Positions 26,038 through 34,457 of a stretch of 64,000 nucleotides of DNA are shown here, one piece after another; positions within the stretch are counted from its first letter, which is position 1; each line of letters opens with the position of its first letter. Made by a program: the position numbers and the translations under genes. The DNA lies in the NCBI RefSeq assembly GCF_029892155.1, contig NZ_JARZAG010000013.1, positions 1 through 64,000 of the forward strand, read 5' to 3'. Origin of the DNA: Kitasatospora sp. GAS204B (lineage in GTDB: Bacteria; Actinomycetota; Actinomycetes; Streptomycetales; Streptomycetaceae). The notes under the pieces are model-generated. The model searched no databases, was not told where the DNA came from, and saw nothing but the letters and a program-made list of their open reading frames with translations.

Positions 26038-26867
26038 ACGGACGCTCCGGGAAGGGCCAGCCGCTGCAGCTGCTGACGGAAGATGGACACGGCCTCGCTC
26101 AGCGGCAGCGGCGCGACCCCTTCGACGTGCATGGTCACCAGCAGGTCGCCGACGGCCGCCGTGCACTCCATCCCGTCGATCGGCTCGCTCGGCTCGAGCT
26201 TGGGCAGGAAGCAGCGGGCGTCCGGGTGGTCGGGCACCTGCGGCCCGTCCCGGAACATCCCCGAGTCCCCGGCCAGCGCGTCGGCGAAGGCGTTCGCGGC
26301 GTTCACCGACTGCTGGTCGAACTGGTCCAGCCACACCGTGGCGACCATCGTCGCGTCGTCCTGCTGGTAGCTGCGCACGCCCGCGGCCTTGTGGCCCTCG
26401 GCCTGCAGCACGGCCTTCACCTTGTCGCGCTGGTCCTTGGGCAGGTCCTTGATCTGCTCGTCCAGGTAGGAGGTGAGCTGGTCCTTCGTCAGCGCCGTGT
26501 CGTCGCCGTACATCCCGTCGTCCGGGCCCGGCCGGAAGCCTTCCGGCAGCGGAAGCAGCAGGTCCCGCATCGAGCCGAAGTGGCTGCCGTTCGCGCCGGC
26601 GCCGTACGCCGGGCCACTGCTCGGCGCGGCGGCCGGGACGGGCGCGGCGGCCGGGGCCTTGGCGGCGCGGGGCGCGGTGCGGCCGGGGGTGGCCGCGATG
26701 ACGCCGGCGCCGATGACCACGCCGGCCAGCACGGCCGCCGCGACCGCCGCCGTCACCCGCAGCGCGGGGCGCCGGCGGCGGGGAGCGGAGACGAGGGCCG
26801 AGGTGGGTTCCGGCTCGAGCGCGGGGAGGGGTGCCGGCTCGGCCCCAGGGGTTTCGAGGTCGGTCAT
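26034..26867 (-). CDS. membrane-anchored protein, member 3 of a tandem paralogue set
   Basis: A 277-residue protein of the same architecture: a short acidic cytoplasmic tail, one helix (about 40-62), an Ala/Pro linker, and then an extracytoplasmic domain. Shared marks are GSMRDLLLPLPEGFRPGPDD, ATVWLDQFDQQSVNAANAFADAL, one Cys pair (DARCFLP and GMECTAA), and AAVGDLLVTMHVEG near the end. It is coupled on both sides by ATGA overlaps at 26034 and 26864. The function is unknown; a surface or envelope role is inferred only from topology. Confidence 0.82.
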   Translation of the reverse strand: MTDLETPGAEPAPLPALEPEPTSALVSAPRRRRPALRVTAAVAAAVLAGVVIGAGVIAATPGRTAPRAAKAPAAAPVPAAAPSSGPAYGAGANGSHFGSMRDLLLPLPEGFRPGPDDGMYGDDTALTKDQLTSYLDEQIKDLPKDQRDKVKAVLQAEGHKAAGVRSYQQDDATMVATVWLDQFDQQSVNAANAFADALAGDSGMFRDGPQVPDHPDARCFLPKLEPSEPIDGMECTAAVGDLLVTMHVEGVAPLPLSEAVSIFRQQLQRLALPGASV

Positions 26868-27691
26868 GCCAGCCGCTCCCACTGCTGCTTGGCCAGGTCG
26901 CGGACCGTGTCCGCGGTCATCTGGGCGGTACCGAACGCCTCCACGCGCACGACCAGGTCACCGCGCCGGGTGACCGCCGAGGCGTAGTAGAACTGCTCGT
27001 TGGTCTCGAAGTACGTGTCCGGCGTGGTCGCCGCCTGGTAGCCGCCGGCCATGCCGTTCGAGAACGGTGTCCCAGTGGTACGGGCGGTCGCCGCCTGCGA
27101 GACGGCCGAGGCGGCGGCGTCGGAGAAGTACTGGATCAGCTGGACCCGGTACTTCACCCCGTTCTGCTGCCAGGTGATCAGCGCCGCCCGGCGGAAGCCG
27201 CCGGTCAGCAGCTGCTGGAAGTCCCGCGCCTGCCGCCCGGTCTCCTGGGCCAGTTGCCCTGCGGTCTCCCAGTCACCGGTGTCCGCGACACCGAAGTCGT
27301 CCCAGTCCTGCGCGCCGGCCGGCCTGGGCACCAGCAGCGGACGCAGATCGCCGTCGATGGCGAGCGGCTTCGGGGCGATCGCCGCCGAGGCCTGGGGGTC
27401 CAGGTGGACGGCCGGGTAGCTGGGCAGCGTGGCCGGCTGGATCGGCGGCAGCGGCGTCGGCGGACGCTGTGCCTGGATCGCGTATCCGACGCCGCCACCG
27501 AGCAACGGCCCGAGCAGCAGCGCGCCGACCAGCAGCAGCGCGGTCCGCGAGCGACGCCACGGACGCTGGTCGGCGACGGGCTCGGCGGCCGGTTCGGCGA
27601 CAGGCTCGGCGGAAGGCTCGGCGGCCGGTTCGGGCTCGGGCACTGGGGCCAACTCGGCGGGGGAATCAGGAACTTCGGGCGGCGTGCTCAC
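26864..27691 (-). CDS. membrane-anchored protein, member 2 of a tandem paralogue set
   Basis: Same architecture as its neighbours: a cytoplasmic tail of Glu-Pro-Ala repeats (about 10-45), one helix, and an extracytoplasmic domain with DGDLRPLLVPRPAGAQDW, YRVQLIQYFSDAAASAVSQAA and RRGDLVVRVEAFG. There are 275 residues from GTG 27691, chosen because AGGAG sits six bases upstream. GTG 27757, which overlaps the preceding stop, and GTG 27775 are alternatives with poorer ribosome-binding sites. It lacks the Cys pair of members 3 and 4. The function is unknown. Confidence 0.8.
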   Translation of the reverse strand: MSTPPEVPDSPAELAPVPEPEPAAEPSAEPVAEPAAEPVADQRPWRRSRTALLLVGALLLGPLLGGGVGYAIQAQRPPTPLPPIQPATLPSYPAVHLDPQASAAIAPKPLAIDGDLRPLLVPRPAGAQDWDDFGVADTGDWETAGQLAQETGRQARDFQQLLTGGFRRAALITWQQNGVKYRVQLIQYFSDAAASAVSQAATARTTGTPFSNGMAGGYQAATTPDTYFETNEQFYYASAVTRRGDLVVRVEAFGTAQMTADTVRDLAKQQWERLA

Positions 27692-27749
27692 AGCGGACTC
27701 CTGCGCGGGCGGGACGACGGTCGACGGCGGACCACTGCGGTCCGCGGCC

Positions 27750-28592
27750 TCAGCCACCGCTCCCCAACCGGTCACGCTGGCGCTTCATCGCGTCCGCCAG
27801 CAGCGACGCGTCCGGGTCGCCCTTCACGTACACGTGCACCTCGTACTCGACATCGCCGACCCAGCCGACGCCGGCCAGCTCGCCGGTGTCCGCCTGCTGG
27901 GCCGGCTTGAAGAGGAAGCCCCTGGCCGAGCTGTCGCCGTTCACCGACACCGAGGTTGCGCTGTCCCAGGTGGCCGACTGCGCGAAGGCCTTCGCGTTGT
28001 CGGCCGAGGAGAAGCGCATCAGCTGGGCGGAGATCTCGGTCTGCCCGTCCGCGGTGCGGTACCGGCGGTAGGCCGCCTCCTGGTAGCCGTAGGAGTCCAG
28101 GATGCCCTGGGTCTCGTCCGGCTTGGCGTAGTTCTTCGCGATGTCGGACACCGTGAGCGCAGTGCCGTCCGCGGCGCCGTAGGCCTCGGCGCCGTCCGGC
28201 AGCGTGACCAGGAAGAAGCGCAGGTCGCCGCCGTGGGTGTCGCCGTTGACGGAGCCGTGCAGGTTGCCGGTGGGCGACGGGGCGAGCGAGAGGCTGGGCA
28301 GCGGCACCGGGGTCGCGCTGGTGCCTGGGCCCGGCTGGGCGGCCGGCGCGGTGCTCGGGCCGGCCGGCGCGATCGCCGCCGCTGCGGCCGGGTGGTGTCC
28401 CGGCCGGCCGACGGCGACGGTCACCGTGGCACTGGCCGCGGTGACCGCGAGCAGTCCGAGGGTGGCCAGGGTGACGATGGTGGCTCGAGGCAGCCGGCGG
28501 GACCGGCTGCTGGGCTGCTCACCGGGCGGCTCCGTCGCGAGAACGGGCGCTTCCACTGACTCGAGGTCAGCGGCAGGATCGGGCGCGGACAA
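27750..28592 (-). CDS. membrane-anchored protein, member 1 of a tandem paralogue set
   Basis: A 280-residue protein with a cytoplasmic tail (about 1-38), one helix (about 39-62), an Ala/Pro linker, and an extracytoplasmic domain with GDLRFFLVTLPDGAEAYGAADG, TEISAQLMRFSSADNAKAFAQSA and VGDVEYEVHVYV. The start is TTG 28592, with GGGGGAAG five bases upstream. As the first gene of the four-member set it probably carries the operon promoter, although no clear -10/-35 was picked out in the 28.6-28.8 kb region. The function is unknown. Confidence 0.8.
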   Translation of the reverse strand: MSAPDPAADLESVEAPVLATEPPGEQPSSRSRRLPRATIVTLATLGLLAVTAASATVTVAVGRPGHHPAAAAAIAPAGPSTAPAAQPGPGTSATPVPLPSLSLAPSPTGNLHGSVNGDTHGGDLRFFLVTLPDGAEAYGAADGTALTVSDIAKNYAKPDETQGILDSYGYQEAAYRRYRTADGQTEISAQLMRFSSADNAKAFAQSATWDSATSVSVNGDSSARGFLFKPAQQADTGELAGVGWVGDVEYEVHVYVKGDPDASLLADAMKRQRDRLGSGG

Positions 28593-28885
28593 CAGACTTC
28601 CCCCACGAAGTGAATGGGCCCTCGGAGTGAACGGGCCGGACGCGCGCGCCGCCTGCCAAGCTCAGCCGCACCGTCAGTCACCTGGCAGTATGAGAGATCA
28701 TCGGCCGCGCCAGCAACGGGAAAACCCGCTCCTCTCCCCCATTGCCCCACCTATCGGACACGTTGTGATCCAACCGCAACCATCCGGCGGTTTGCGACGA
28801 TCCGTCAGCTTTCCGGGTGGTCGGCGTCCCTGACGCCAGGACCGACTGCCGGGCGGATCTCCGGCAGACCGATATCGAGTCAATA

Positions 28886-29158
28886 TCAGGGCGATGCGAC
28901 CGGCTCCCCGTGTCCCCACCGTCGAGCGGTCTCGGGTAGACGGGCACCGCACCGCAGGCAAGACCGCGGGGGCACAGATCCACACCTACGCGTCGCGCAT
29001 CCGGCGAGCGCCAGCACGACGAAGGCGATCCAGCCCAGCAGGGCGGTCCTTCTGCTTCTGGCCGACCAGCCGGTCACCCGCTCGATCAGCGGCCTGCGGC
29101 GCGAAGGTGTCGGTGGGGTATGACGGGCAGTCCGTTCGACGGGGGTCGGCACGGCCAT
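28886..29158 (-). pseudogene. truncated MMPL-type transporter N-terminus
   Basis: ATG 29158 follows AAGGAG closely. It encodes a stretch like the start of actinobacterial MMPL/RND transporters: a Thr/Pro-rich tail, then RPLIERVTGWSARSRRTALLGWIAFVVLALAG (shown here as motif pieces RPLIERVTGWSAR and ALLGWIAFVVLALAG). After the first helix (about residue 53) the homology stops, and the frame runs on into Cys/Arg-rich sequence to 28886 unlike the family. MMPL proteins are over 700 residues, so this is a remnant. The assignment rests on the N-terminal pattern only. Confidence 0.5.
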
Positions 29159-29209
29159 CTCCTTCTCTCCGGTGGTGGGCACTCGGAGATCTCGTGGGTC
29201 GGTCAGCTT

Positions 29210-29345
29210 CACGCTCCGGCCCTGGCAACGCTGGTTGCACGTCCGCCGAGCCGACGTCGGCCATCAGGCCGATACCGCTGGCCTTGAGCACCGCCTCCTT
29301 GCGCGTCCAGCAGCGCAGGAACTCGGCGCACCGACTCTCGTCGTG
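29210..29345 (-). pseudogene. 4'-phosphopantetheinyl transferase fragment
   Basis: On the - strand the frame reads CAEFLRCWTRKEAVLKASG and then IGLMADVGSADVQPA, the hallmark WxxKEAxxKxxGxGL motif of Sfp-type phosphopantetheinyl transferases (Lys and Glu are Mg/CoA ligands). The sequence upstream (from about 29345) is unrelated, and there is no start or N-terminal domain. Downstream the frame decays into low-similarity sequence. Only about 40 of the expected 220-250 residues remain. Confidence 0.6.
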
Positions 29346-29422
29346 GACGCCTTCGGCGCCTACCAGAACGACGTGTCCTCTCGGCAGGCCACAGGGCCCG
29401 GGACACGGCAGTTGATGCCGTC

Positions 29423-29437
29423 TATGCCAATGGCATA
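29423..29437. promoter_or_regulatory. palindromic operator candidate upstream of the secreted repeat protein
   Basis: TATGCCA-A-TGGCATA is a perfect 7-bp palindrome with one central base. A further TGCCA and TGGCA half-site pair continues to 29453. It lies about 90 bp before ATG 29525, where the DNA becomes more AT-rich. No cognate regulator is adjacent. Confidence 0.4.
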
Positions 29438-29524
29438 TGCCAGACCCTCTGGCAGCTGCGATCCCGCAGATAGCTACGCTATGCGCACCCTGATCATGTG
29501 ATGATCACCTGAAGACATGGTGGA

Positions 29525-31246
29525 ATGGTGCACAATCGCCGTCTCGCCGCGACAATCGCCGCCTTTGCGGCCGGTGTCGCGCTCACACCGAGCCTGGCCT
29601 TCGCGGCCGGCTCCTCACAACCCACCGGTGCGACCCACCTGGCGAGTTCGCCCTCGATCGCCAAGGCCGCGTCCCCGGCTCTCCAGAGCTTCTCCAGCCC
29701 GGCCGGCAACACGGTCCGCGTGCCGAGTGCGGCACCGACCGCGCCGCACGCCGGCACCCGCAGCCTGGTGGCCAGCACCACGCCGGTTGCCACGCCGACC
29801 GCCACCCCCACCGTCCCCAACCCCAACCTCGCGGTCTCCTTGGATGCCAAGGACACCAGCGCGTACGGGTTGTCGCTCACCGCGAACGTCACCAGCGCTC
29901 CGGGAACCGAGACGGTCACCGTCAACTGGGGCGACGGCACTTCCGGCCAGCCCAGCACGGGCACGGTCAGCGGAACCGGCAACGTCGCCCTGAACCACGT
30001 CTACGCGTCGCTCGGCACTTACCCGGTCAACGTGACCGTCACCGACCTTTCCGGCAACACCGTGTCCAACATGGTCAAGATCACCACGGCCGGTTCGGAC
30101 TACGTGGCGTACGGTCCGACGCGTCTGCTGGACAGCCGGGACGGAAGCGGCACTCCGAAGGTCGGGGCCTGGTCCACGACCCGGGTGCAGGTCACGGGTG
30201 CGAACGGCATTCCGGCCGGTGTGACGGCCGTGGTGCTCAACGTCACGGTGACCGACACCACCAGCGCCGGACACGTCACGGCGTACGGGGACGGTGCCCA
30301 GGCGCCGAACACGTCGAACGTCAACTACGTGACGGGCCAGACGGTCCCCAACATGGTCGTGGTCCCGGTCGGGCCTGACGGGTACGTGGACCTGGACAAC
30401 GACGGTGCTGCGCTGGACCTGGTGGTGGACACCACGGGTTACTTCGTGCGGTCGGCCGCTGCCGGGTACACGCCGGTGTCGCCGTCCCGTCTGGTGGACA
30501 CCCGTTACGGCACGGGTGCACCGCAGTCGCCGGTGGGCGCCGAGCAGTCGCTCACCGTGCAGATCGCCGGTGCGGCGGGCGGTCAGCTGCCCGCGTCGGG
30601 GATCACGGCGGTGGCGTTGAACGTCACCGTGACCAACCCGAACGCCAACGGCCATCTGACGGTCTACCCGGGCGGTCAGCAGGCACCGAACGCGTCGAAC
30701 CTGAACTTCACGACGGGGCAGACGGTCGCCAACTCGGTTGTCGTGCCCGTCGGTTCGGACGGCACGGTCCGCGTGCTGAACGCGGCCTGGGGGACGTCCG
30801 ACGTGATCGTGGACGTGGTGGGCTACTACAGCCAGGGTGGCAAGAGCGCCTACCTGCCGGTCCCGCCGACGCGCCTGCTGGACACCCGCGACACCACGAA
30901 GTGGCAGCTCGGCCCGGTCGGCTCCTGGAGCTACGTCCCGATGCCGCTGTCCCCGGCCAACCCGGACTACACCGGTTTCGTGCTGAACGCGACGGTCACG
31001 AACACCACGTCGGACGGGCACCTGAGCGTTGCCCCGGACCCGAACACGCAGGCCGCGTACGACAACAACACTGCAACGCCGTTGTCGCCGCCGCCAGTGT
31101 CCTCACTGAACTGGACGGCCGGTCAGACGGTCCCGAACCTGGTTCAGGCGACCGCCGGTAACACCGGCATCGTCGACTTCTGGAACGGGGCCAACGGCTC
31201 GAGCGACCTGATCGTCGACCTGTTCGGCATCTACCAGAACGACTGA
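29525..31246 (+). CDS. secreted PKD plus LDTR-repeat surface protein
   Basis: A 573-residue exported protein with a signal peptide (...LTPSLAFAA). A PKD-like beta-sandwich spans about 95-190 (GTETVTVNWGDGTSG ... NHVYASLGTYPVNVTVTD). Three ~120-residue repeats follow, each opening with (S/T)RLxDTRxG, passing through VVLNVTVT and SNxNxxTGQTVPN, and closing with VDxxGYY or VDLFGIYQND. The repeats resemble beta-propeller or beta-sandwich modules common in actinobacterial exoproteins; the function is unknown, and adhesion or polysaccharide binding is a guess. No anchor is visible, so it is probably released. A second protein with the same repeats is at 31746. Confidence 0.85.
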   Translation: MVHNRRLAATIAAFAAGVALTPSLAFAAGSSQPTGATHLASSPSIAKAASPALQSFSSPAGNTVRVPSAAPTAPHAGTRSLVASTTPVATPTATPTVPNPNLAVSLDAKDTSAYGLSLTANVTSAPGTETVTVNWGDGTSGQPSTGTVSGTGNVALNHVYASLGTYPVNVTVTDLSGNTVSNMVKITTAGSDYVAYGPTRLLDSRDGSGTPKVGAWSTTRVQVTGANGIPAGVTAVVLNVTVTDTTSAGHVTAYGDGAQAPNTSNVNYVTGQTVPNMVVVPVGPDGYVDLDNDGAALDLVVDTTGYFVRSAAAGYTPVSPSRLVDTRYGTGAPQSPVGAEQSLTVQIAGAAGGQLPASGITAVALNVTVTNPNANGHLTVYPGGQQAPNASNLNFTTGQTVANSVVVPVGSDGTVRVLNAAWGTSDVIVDVVGYYSQGGKSAYLPVPPTRLLDTRDTTKWQLGPVGSWSYVPMPLSPANPDYTGFVLNATVTNTTSDGHLSVAPDPNTQAAYDNNTATPLSPPPVSSLNWTAGQTVPNLVQATAGNTGIVDFWNGANGSSDLIVDLFGIYQND

Positions 31247-31265
31247 CGACTGATATCCGGAACAC

Positions 31266-31313
31266 CTGAGGGCCGCGGTGCGGCGATCCAACTCGCTGCA
31301 CCGGGGCCCTCAG
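31266..31313 (+). terminator. terminator hairpin after the repeat protein
   Basis: Arms 31266-31281 and 31298-31313 begin and end CTGAGGGCC/GGCCCTCAG and pair over 16 positions with two internal mismatches. The hairpin lies 20 bp after the stop of the secreted protein. Confidence 0.75.
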
Positions 31314-31578
31314 CCGTTCAGCCATCCCACTCGGCGACTCCAACTGCGGCCGGGCGGCCAGCTTCCGATCCTCCAACAGGCCCATCACCTACGGCACCCC
31401 GGCGCCTCCACTGCGCAGACGACACGATGCGCCGTCTCATCCACGCAGCAACCGCGACCGTGCCTGAACAGCGGAAACTCGACGATCACGTTCGGAGAGA
31501 CAACAGTTGCTGAAAATCGAAGCCGCCAGAGCCCCGACCGCGACTACGATCGGCTACAAATCGAAGCCCTGTCACGGG

Positions 31579-31712
31579 CCGCCTGCCTGGCACCCCGGCC
31601 TCACCCCGGTCCGCGACTGAAAGGGCCCCGACAGCACCGCCCTCAGCTTCCCCGCCACCTCCTGGCAGGCCTTCGTCAGGGGATCCAGGCAGGCGATTTC
31701 CCAGCCAACTAG
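31579..31712 (+). pseudogene. DUF397 gene remnant
   Basis: One frame reads WHPGLTPVRD, a TGA at 31618, then KGPDSTALSFPATSWQAFVR. A second frame then reads GIQAGDFPAN to TAG 31712. Joined, this is the DUF397 signature VRDSKxPDxxxLxFxxxxWxAFVxGxxxGxF with the Ser codon mutated to stop and a frameshift near 31670. DUF397 genes normally sit beside XRE regulators in actinobacteria; none is here. The rest of the 31247-31745 gap shows only the terminator at 31266 and no other gene. Confidence 0.6.
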
Positions 31713-31745
31713 GCTCGCAGCACACTTCCATCGGGGGGACTCATC

Positions 31746-33014
31746 ATGCATCTGCGCCTGGCCGCCGTACTCACGGCGGCCCTCGTCCTGGCCGGGGCCT
31801 CGACCCCGGCGTTCGCGACGCCCGGCTCCACGCCCAGCACCCCGGCGCCGTCCGGCTTCGTGCCGGTCAGCCCGGTCCGGGTCCTCGACACCCGGGCCAA
31901 CTACCAGAACTGCGGCTGGACCTCAACCCTGTCGGAGAACAGCTTCACCGATGTGGATCTCGCCGCCTGCGCGGGCCACATGCCGCCCACCCCGTACTTT
32001 ACCGTTCCGGCCGGGGCGACCGCCGTGGTGGTCAACGTCACCGCCACCAACGCCTCCGCGAACAGCTACCTGAGCATCGGCGCTCCCGGCCTGCAGACCC
32101 AGGGCAGCCCGCCGGCCTTCTCCACGCTCAACGTCTCGCCGGGGCACGACGTGGCCAACCTCGTCACCGTCCCGGTCGGCCCCGACCAGCACGGCAATCC
32201 CGGCGCGGATCTGACGGTCTACAACCACGCGGGCTCGGTCGACATCGTTCTCGACGTCCTCGGGTACTACATGACGCCGAGCCAGACCCAGACCACCTAC
32301 CGCTACACCCCGACCCAGCCGGCCCGGGTGCTGGACACCCGGCAGCAGGTCCCCCTGGGTCCGCAGACCCAACGGGCCGTCCAGCTCAACAGCGTGCCCG
32401 GGATCCCGACCGACGCCGCCGCCCTGGTCGTGAACCTCACCGCGACCGACGCCAGTACCAAGGGCTTCCTCACCGTCGCGCCCGCCAGCGGCGGATACAC
32501 CACCTCGACCGTCAACTACGAGCCCGGCAAGGACGTCTCCAACCAGGCGATCGTCCCGCTCTCCACCTCCAGCGGGGGTTCGATCGCCGTCTACAACAAC
32601 GCGGGGTCCGTGGACGCCGTCCTCGACGTGGTCGGTTACTACAGCGCCGGCGGCCAAGGGCTGTTCACCCCCGTCCCGCCGAGCCGGGTGCTGGACACCC
32701 GCACCGGCGCCGGCCCGATCGGTCCGGACTCCACGCTCCCGCTGGCGGTCGCCGGCCACGGCGGCGTTCCGGCCGGTGCCATCGGCGCCGTCCTGAACCT
32801 CACCGCCACGCAGGAGACCCAGCCCAGCCATCTGACCGTGTGGCCCGACGGCCAGCCGACGCCGGGAACGTCCAGCCTCAACACCAACCCGTCGAGCGAC
32901 ATCGCCAACCACGTCCAGACCCAGTTGGGGCCCGACGGCGCCGTCGACATCTACAACCACGCAGGCAGCACCCAGGTGATCGCCGACGTGTACGGCTACT
33001 TCACCGCGTCATAG
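31746..33014 (+). CDS. secreted LDTR-repeat protein
   Basis: A 422-residue exported protein. The signal peptide ends ...STPAFA. Three repeats of the same kind as in the gene at 29525 follow: VRVLDTRANYQN ... LDVLGYY, ARVLDTRQQV ... LDVVGYY and SRVLDTRTGAG ... ADVYGYF. It has no PKD domain and two extra Cys (NCGW and AACAGH) that could form a disulfide in the first repeat. Function is unknown. The two repeat-protein genes are separated by a terminator and a DUF397 remnant and differ enough that duplication is old. Confidence 0.83.
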   Translation: MHLRLAAVLTAALVLAGASTPAFATPGSTPSTPAPSGFVPVSPVRVLDTRANYQNCGWTSTLSENSFTDVDLAACAGHMPPTPYFTVPAGATAVVVNVTATNASANSYLSIGAPGLQTQGSPPAFSTLNVSPGHDVANLVTVPVGPDQHGNPGADLTVYNHAGSVDIVLDVLGYYMTPSQTQTTYRYTPTQPARVLDTRQQVPLGPQTQRAVQLNSVPGIPTDAAALVVNLTATDASTKGFLTVAPASGGYTTSTVNYEPGKDVSNQAIVPLSTSSGGSIAVYNNAGSVDAVLDVVGYYSAGGQGLFTPVPPSRVLDTRTGAGPIGPDSTLPLAVAGHGGVPAGAIGAVLNLTATQETQPSHLTVWPDGQPTPGTSSLNTNPSSDIANHVQTQLGPDGAVDIYNHAGSTQVIADVYGYFTAS

Positions 33015-33036
33015 CGCGTTCCGACAGCTGCCCGTT

Positions 33037-33078
33037 CCGGCCGACGGCCCCCGATGCGTAGCGGGTGCCGTCGGCCGG
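33037..33078 (+). terminator. terminator hairpin
   Basis: A perfect 12-bp inverted repeat (33037-33048 and 33067-33078) lies 22 bp after the stop of the secreted repeat protein. The remaining bases to 33327 show no gene. Confidence 0.75.
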
Positions 33079-33327
33079 CTGTCTTCGCCGTGAAGCCGCA
33101 GCTCTGACAACGGGGAGGATCACGCTCCTCAGCCACGTGATCCCGGCCCCATGTCGCGCTGGACCACTCGTCACGGATGTGTGAGCTGTGGAGGCTTCCT
33201 CGGCTGCCACGTCGCCCACACCCGTGACCGCGGCATGGCCCGGAGCGGCAGTGTCGTGCTCGGCGGCCGGTGGTGGGCGCGGGTGAGGGACGGCGCCGAT
33301 CCGACGCGGCCCGCCTTGCGTCCGCCC

Positions 33328-34272
33328 TCAGTGGCGACCGGTCGAGCGACGGCGGGCGGCCATGGTCACCGCGCCCGCGCCGAGGACGACCAGGGCTCCG
33401 CCGGCGCCGAGCAGCAGGCCGGACGAGGCGCCGCCGCCGGTGAAGGCAAGCTGCTGCGGGGTGGCGGTCGCCGTGGTCGGGACAGCGGCGGGCGAGGTCG
33501 CCGCCGCGGGCCGCACGGCGGCCTGGGTCGGCGCGGCGGTGGGCACGGCAGCCGGGGCGGACTTGGTCGGCGTCCCGGTCGCGGTCCTGGCCGGGGCACT
33601 CGCCGGCGCGCTGGTCGGCGCGTCCGGGCGAACGATGTGCAGGGTGCGCACGGGGCCCTGGCCGCCGGGTGCGGTGCCGAGGAACACGGTGATGTCGTGC
33701 TGGTCGGCCGGCGCCTTGCCGGAGAGCGCGACGCGGAACATCAGCCGCGAAGCCCGGCCGGCGTCCAGGTGCTGGGCGAGGCCGGAGGTGTCGGGGTAGA
33801 TCACCGGGTCGCACCCGTGGTGGACCGGCAGCGTCTTCCACTGGCCACCGGTCATGACCTGGACGGTGAAGTCCTCGGGCCGCAGGTTGGTCCCACCGGC
33901 CGCCATGTCGTAGAAGCCGAGGGTCGGCCGAAGATCGTCGTACGCCGCGCCGGTGAAGTTGGCCATCTCCACCTGCAACTCGATCGGGCTGCCGCCCGCG
34001 GTGATGGTGTCGGGCGTGCCCGGCAGGTAGGCGATCGTCGACTCGCCCTTGTGCACCGCGGTAGCCGGGCCGCCGGCCGCCGGCGCGGCGTTGGCGGCAC
34101 CGGTCGGTGCCGGGGCCGTCGGCGTCGCGGGTGCCACTGCGGCGGTGCCGCCGTCACCGCAGGCCCAGGCGGCGGAGGCGCCGGTGAACAGCGGCATCGC
34201 GGCGCCGAGCACGGCGGCGGCAGCAGCGGCGACCAGCAGACGGGAGCGGCGGCGAGTGGAGCGAGCAGACAT
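33328..34272 (-). CDS. LAFTG-anchored cell-surface protein
   Basis: A 314-residue exported protein with a signal peptide (...TGASAAWA), a beta-rich domain (about 75-220; IELQVEMANFTG, LRPTLGFYDMAAGG, SRLMFRVALSG), a long Ala/Thr/Pro linker, and then LAFTG, a C-terminal helix and a basic tail (AARRRSTGRH). LAxTG is the motif cleaved by class E sortases of streptomycetes, so it is probably attached to peptidoglycan. No active sortase gene is in the window. ATG 34272 has GGAGGATCC upstream inside a small inverted repeat. Biological role unknown. Confidence 0.85.
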   Translation of the reverse strand: MSARSTRRRSRLLVAAAAAAVLGAAMPLFTGASAAWACGDGGTAAVAPATPTAPAPTGAANAAPAAGGPATAVHKGESTIAYLPGTPDTITAGGSPIELQVEMANFTGAAYDDLRPTLGFYDMAAGGTNLRPEDFTVQVMTGGQWKTLPVHHGCDPVIYPDTSGLAQHLDAGRASRLMFRVALSGKAPADQHDITVFLGTAPGGQGPVRTLHIVRPDAPTSAPASAPARTATGTPTKSAPAAVPTAAPTQAAVRPAAATSPAAVPTTATATPQQLAFTGGGASSGLLLGAGGALVVLGAGAVTMAARRRSTGRH

Positions 34273-34457
34273 CGGAGGATCCTCCGGGAGAATCGGATGC
34301 GGAAGCAGGCGCGACAGTGCGTCCCACCCCCTTCTCCGCTCACATGTGGGAGACCCGGTGGACGCTCTGTGCACATCTTCTCGGCCTGATGTCCCTTCAG
34401 GATCCTTGCTTCGTCATCGTGGTGTAGCAGAACTGACTTCGCATGTGCCTCCGCCGC

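Larger units (their letters stand above)
28593..29524. other. 932-bp region of gene remnants
   Basis: No intact gene was recognised. The region holds, on the - strand, a truncated MMPL-like transporter start and a phosphopantetheinyl transferase fragment (separate entries). On the + strand, at about 29332-29372, it holds a short stretch reading LVVDAFGAYQND, which matches the C-terminus of the secreted repeat protein that follows (LIVDLFGIYQND). 28593-28885 shows nothing identifiable. 29380-29524 carries a palindrome and probably the promoter of the gene at 29525. Confidence 0.6.
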
